Source of the DNA: Anaerolineales bacterium
GTDB taxonomy: Bacteria; Chloroflexota; Anaerolineae; 4572-78; J111
Length of the DNA stretch: 64,000 bases
NCBI GenBank assembly: GCA_015075405.1
Contig: JABTUK010000006.1
Coordinates: 434,001 to 498,000 of the forward strand
Reading direction: 5' to 3'
Shown: piece by piece, positions 63,822-64,000 of the stretch
Numbering within the stretch: position 1 is the first letter of the stretch
Layout of the letters: each line of letters starts with the position of its first letter
Translations under genes and position numbers: made by a program
The notes under the pieces: generated by a model
What the model was told of the DNA's origin: nothing
Databases searched by the model: none
The model's input: only the letters and a program-made list of their open reading frames with translations

Positions 63822-64000
63822 ATGTCTGATATTCTGCCAATTCTAGCCCGCCTGGATTTAATCAATATTATTGATATTCTGTTGGTGGCTTTAATCTTCT
63901 ACTGGGTCCTGACCGTGATCCAGGGGACGCAGGCTGTCCAACTGTTGCGCGGATTGTTGATTCTGGCGGTGCTGGTGGCAATTATGGCCAGTGTTTTTAG
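63822..64000 (+). CDS. cdaA: Diadenylate cyclase CdaA, N-terminal part (cut by window edge)
   Basis: The protein makes c-di-AMP from two ATP. ATG 63822 has AAGG 7 bp upstream. Only the first 59 residues are in the window, but they match the CdaA membrane region (INIIDILLVALIFYWVLTVI, then QGTQAVQLLRGLLILAVLVA), with two helices already visible. The catalytic DAC domain lies outside. c-di-AMP controls K+ importers including KimA and RCK/TrkA-type proteins in other phyla, linking this gene to the cluster at 39-42.6 kb. Confidence 0.85.
   Translation, partial: MSDILPILARLDLINIIDILLVALIFYWVLTVIQGTQAVQLLRGLLILAVLVAIMASVF

Overview
The window looks like a chromosomal stretch of a Chloroflexota bacterium, most likely Anaerolineae-like. 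This is an inference from gene content and style: a Ser/Thr kinase with an extracellular sensor, secreted PKD and glycosidase proteins with T/P-rich linkers, an F420-type luciferase-like oxidoreductase, a membrane pyrophosphatase, a KimA/TrkA/CdaA potassium set, and very repeat-rich intergenic DNA. I see no rRNA, tRNA or CRISPR array.

Layout. 1-3.8 kb: a divergent sugar-phosphate locus with a hexulose-6-phosphate synthase-like gene (open at the left edge), a SorC regulator, a DhnA-type aldolase and 6-phospho-3-hexuloisomerase, consistent with a ribulose-monophosphate module. 4-16 kb: surface carbohydrate and secreted-protein genes broken by mobile DNA. Two inverted copies of an unclassified 1.66-kb insertion element and one IS630-family element lie here. 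Removing copy 2 and the IS630 element restores, in frame, a 629-codon two-domain formylglycine-generating-enzyme-like lipoprotein. Copy 1 sits at a rearrangement junction and has created chimeric ends on a glycosyltransferase and a glycosidase. 15-22 kb: a membrane glycosyltransferase, a giant PKD/LamG/Kelch secreted protein and an OmpR-type response regulator. 22.3-28 kb: a candidate small RNA, a Tn3-family transposon with a tyrosine recombinase (right inverted repeat visible, left end not found) and an alpha-L-fucosidase truncated by it.

28.5-45 kb is mostly ordinary chromosome: subtilisin-like lipoprotein, LLM oxidoreductase, lysine 2,3-aminomutase with a divergent Lrp regulator, AI-2E-type permease, DedA protein, K+-dependent-type membrane pyrophosphatase, KimA-like K+ importer with two TrkA-type proteins, and topoisomerase I. 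45-54 kb holds two XdhC-family proteins, a small-membrane-protein/carbamoyltransferase trio, the sensor kinase and a histidinol-phosphatase-like protein. 54-58.5 kb is an Eco57I-like restriction-modification gene. It contains an embedded, separately frame-coded S23 four-helix-bundle gene bracketed by fold-back heptamer repeats, with a degraded duplicate of its own 3' end nearby. 58.9-64 kb carries a fused 3-oxoacid CoA-transferase, ornithine carbamoyltransferase, a large TPR protein and the start of a diadenylate cyclase (cdaA).

The least expected feature is a class of intergenic loci made of tandem 7-nt units, each locus with a different unit. Many are followed by a run of the complementary unit, so they can fold back into a hairpin. 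About sixteen lie in this window, mostly between 34 and 62 kb. Three lie inside the restriction-modification gene, two of them flanking the embedded S23 gene. Several other palindromic or MITE-like families add to the repeat load.
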